Shown one piece after another: positions 63,399-64,000 of a stretch of DNA of 64,000 nt. This stretch comes from Acrasis kona. Its lineage: Eukaryota > Heterolobosea > Eutetramitea > Acrasida > Acrasidae. Each line of letters starts with the position of its first letter. Position 1 is the stretch's first letter. The stretch covers positions 62,001 through 126,000 of the forward strand of contig JAOPGA020001893.1 of NCBI GenBank assembly GCA_026419775.2, given 5' to 3'. The notes under the pieces are model-generated. The model saw only the letters and a program-made list of their open reading frames with translations. It searched no databases and was not told the DNA's origin. Made by a program: the position numbers and the translations under genes.

Positions 63399-64000
63399 TT
63401 ACAATTTTCTTCTTGGTGTCCACATTCCAATAAGGGAAATAGTATCTTCTTGTCTAGTGGCCCTCGACCGTTTATCAACACGTTTATTTTCATCATCCTC
63501 ATAAACTTGATTCGGAGAACAAGCCATCAGTTCCGCCTTGGATAATTTAATGTTTTCCAACACATCAACATTGTCAGCATCCCTCTCCACAAGTATGGAC
63601 CTTCTATCTCTACTCATCATGATGAGTCTTCTTGGCGTTGCGATGGATCTCACTACCGGTCTTGGAGAGTCATTCGAGGAATCATCTTGAACTTCAAAAC
63701 TGCTTAATGAGTCATCCGTTACATTTGTCCTGGCACTATCGCAAGAAGTAATGAATTTGTGGTTGTAATCAGTAATGGTGTCATCAAGATGGTTATGCAT
63801 GTTAAAAGATGGGTCGAGGTCAAAGTGGTTAATGTTTGTAGGTGTTTCAACCTGTGGCGGTGACGTATCCGCTGTTATAATTGTACTGGTTTGTGTTTCA
63901 TTTGTTAAATCGTCGTCCGATAGTTTGTCATTAACAGATTGCTGTTTATGATGTATTTCAGGCGTTGGTGATCTTGTTGCGTTATGTCTACATGTCCATA
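63399..64000 (-). CDS. Uncharacterised Ser/Asp-rich protein, C-terminal part; runs off right edge
   Basis: A frame open to the window edge, about 200 codons, ending at 63399. It is low-complexity, rich in Ser, Thr, Asp and Asn (DDSLSSFEVQDDSSNDSPR) with basic stretches (RSIATPRRLIMMSRDRRS). The end is SLIGMWTPRRKL. No domain recognised; likely a disordered regulatory tail. It converges on the GH99 gene with 8 bp between. Confidence 0.6.
   Translation of the reverse strand, partial: WTCRHNATRSPTPEIHHKQQSVNDKLSDDDLTNETQTSTIITADTSPPQVETPTNINHFDLDPSFNMHNHLDDTITDYNHKFITSCDSARTNVTDDSLSSFEVQDDSSNDSPRPVVRSIATPRRLIMMSRDRRSILVERDADNVDVLENIKLSKAELMACSPNQVYEDDENKRVDKRSRATRQEDTISLIGMWTPRRKL

Noticed and set aside
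1-64000. CRISPR arrays, bacterial operons, riboswitches
   Set aside because: The window is eukaryotic with spliced genes; no regularly spaced repeats were seen.
1-64000. tRNA or rRNA genes
   Set aside because: I looked for the tRNA B-box pattern in gaps and found no convincing cloverleaf; a tRNAscan-SE run would be decisive.

Overview
The window looks like nuclear DNA of a heterolobosean amoeba, most probably Naegleria or a close relative; the species cannot be told from sequence alone. The evidence is AT-rich DNA, dense genes on both strands, and 21 inferred GT-AG introns of only 35-44 bp that join into conserved eukaryotic proteins. The content also fits: F-box, Ras, Kelch/kinase and receptor-kinase families together with replication, chromatin and trafficking genes.

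Layout. 1-2803 is the N-terminal part of a REV3-like DNA polymerase zeta subunit (leaves the left edge). 3027-3959 is an F-box/Ras fusion. 4865-7875 is a Kelch-PB1-MAP3K-type kinase. 7890-8585 is GINS subunit PSF2. 8732-12046 holds two poorly characterised proteins. 13029-14482 is a serine beta-lactamase-family protein and 14646-16753 a DOMON/ferric-reductase-like oxidoreductase. 16814-19885 is a Suz12-like PRC2 subunit with Myb repeats. 20402-23270 is an F-box/WD40 protein. 24561-25193 is a GST and 26365-27960 a mitochondrial glutamate dehydrogenase. 28246-30423 is an F-box/LRR protein, 31088-32164 an Rnl2-like RNA ligase, and 32442-35776 an RCC1-repeat receptor kinase. 36294-37582 is a class 3 lipase, followed by a coiled-coil protein, HSP20, MPC2, a RING protein, an XRN exonuclease with an embedded PITH domain, a secreted Cys-rich repeat protein, and a UBC-LRR-RRM fusion. 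A 2-kb gene-poor stretch at 49.4-51.5 kb carries a hAT transposase relic. 51511-55945 is TRAPPC10, then a ubiquitin-fold-like protein, a PARP6/8-like ADP-ribosyltransferase, a membrane protein, an aquaporin, a GH99 endomannosidase and an edge-truncated unknown.

Neighbouring genes do not form a pathway, as expected for a protist chromosome. The main themes are unusual domain fusions (REV3+BAH, Suz12+Myb, XRN+PITH, F-box+Ras, Kelch+PB1+kinase, UBC+LRR+RRM) and three F-box proteins ending in CAAX-like prenylation motifs. Several otherwise well-conserved genes carry one frame break each (kinase, F-box/WD40, lipase, reductase) or an in-frame TGA (Cys-rich protein). These are either assembly errors or real lesions and should be checked before the proteins are used.
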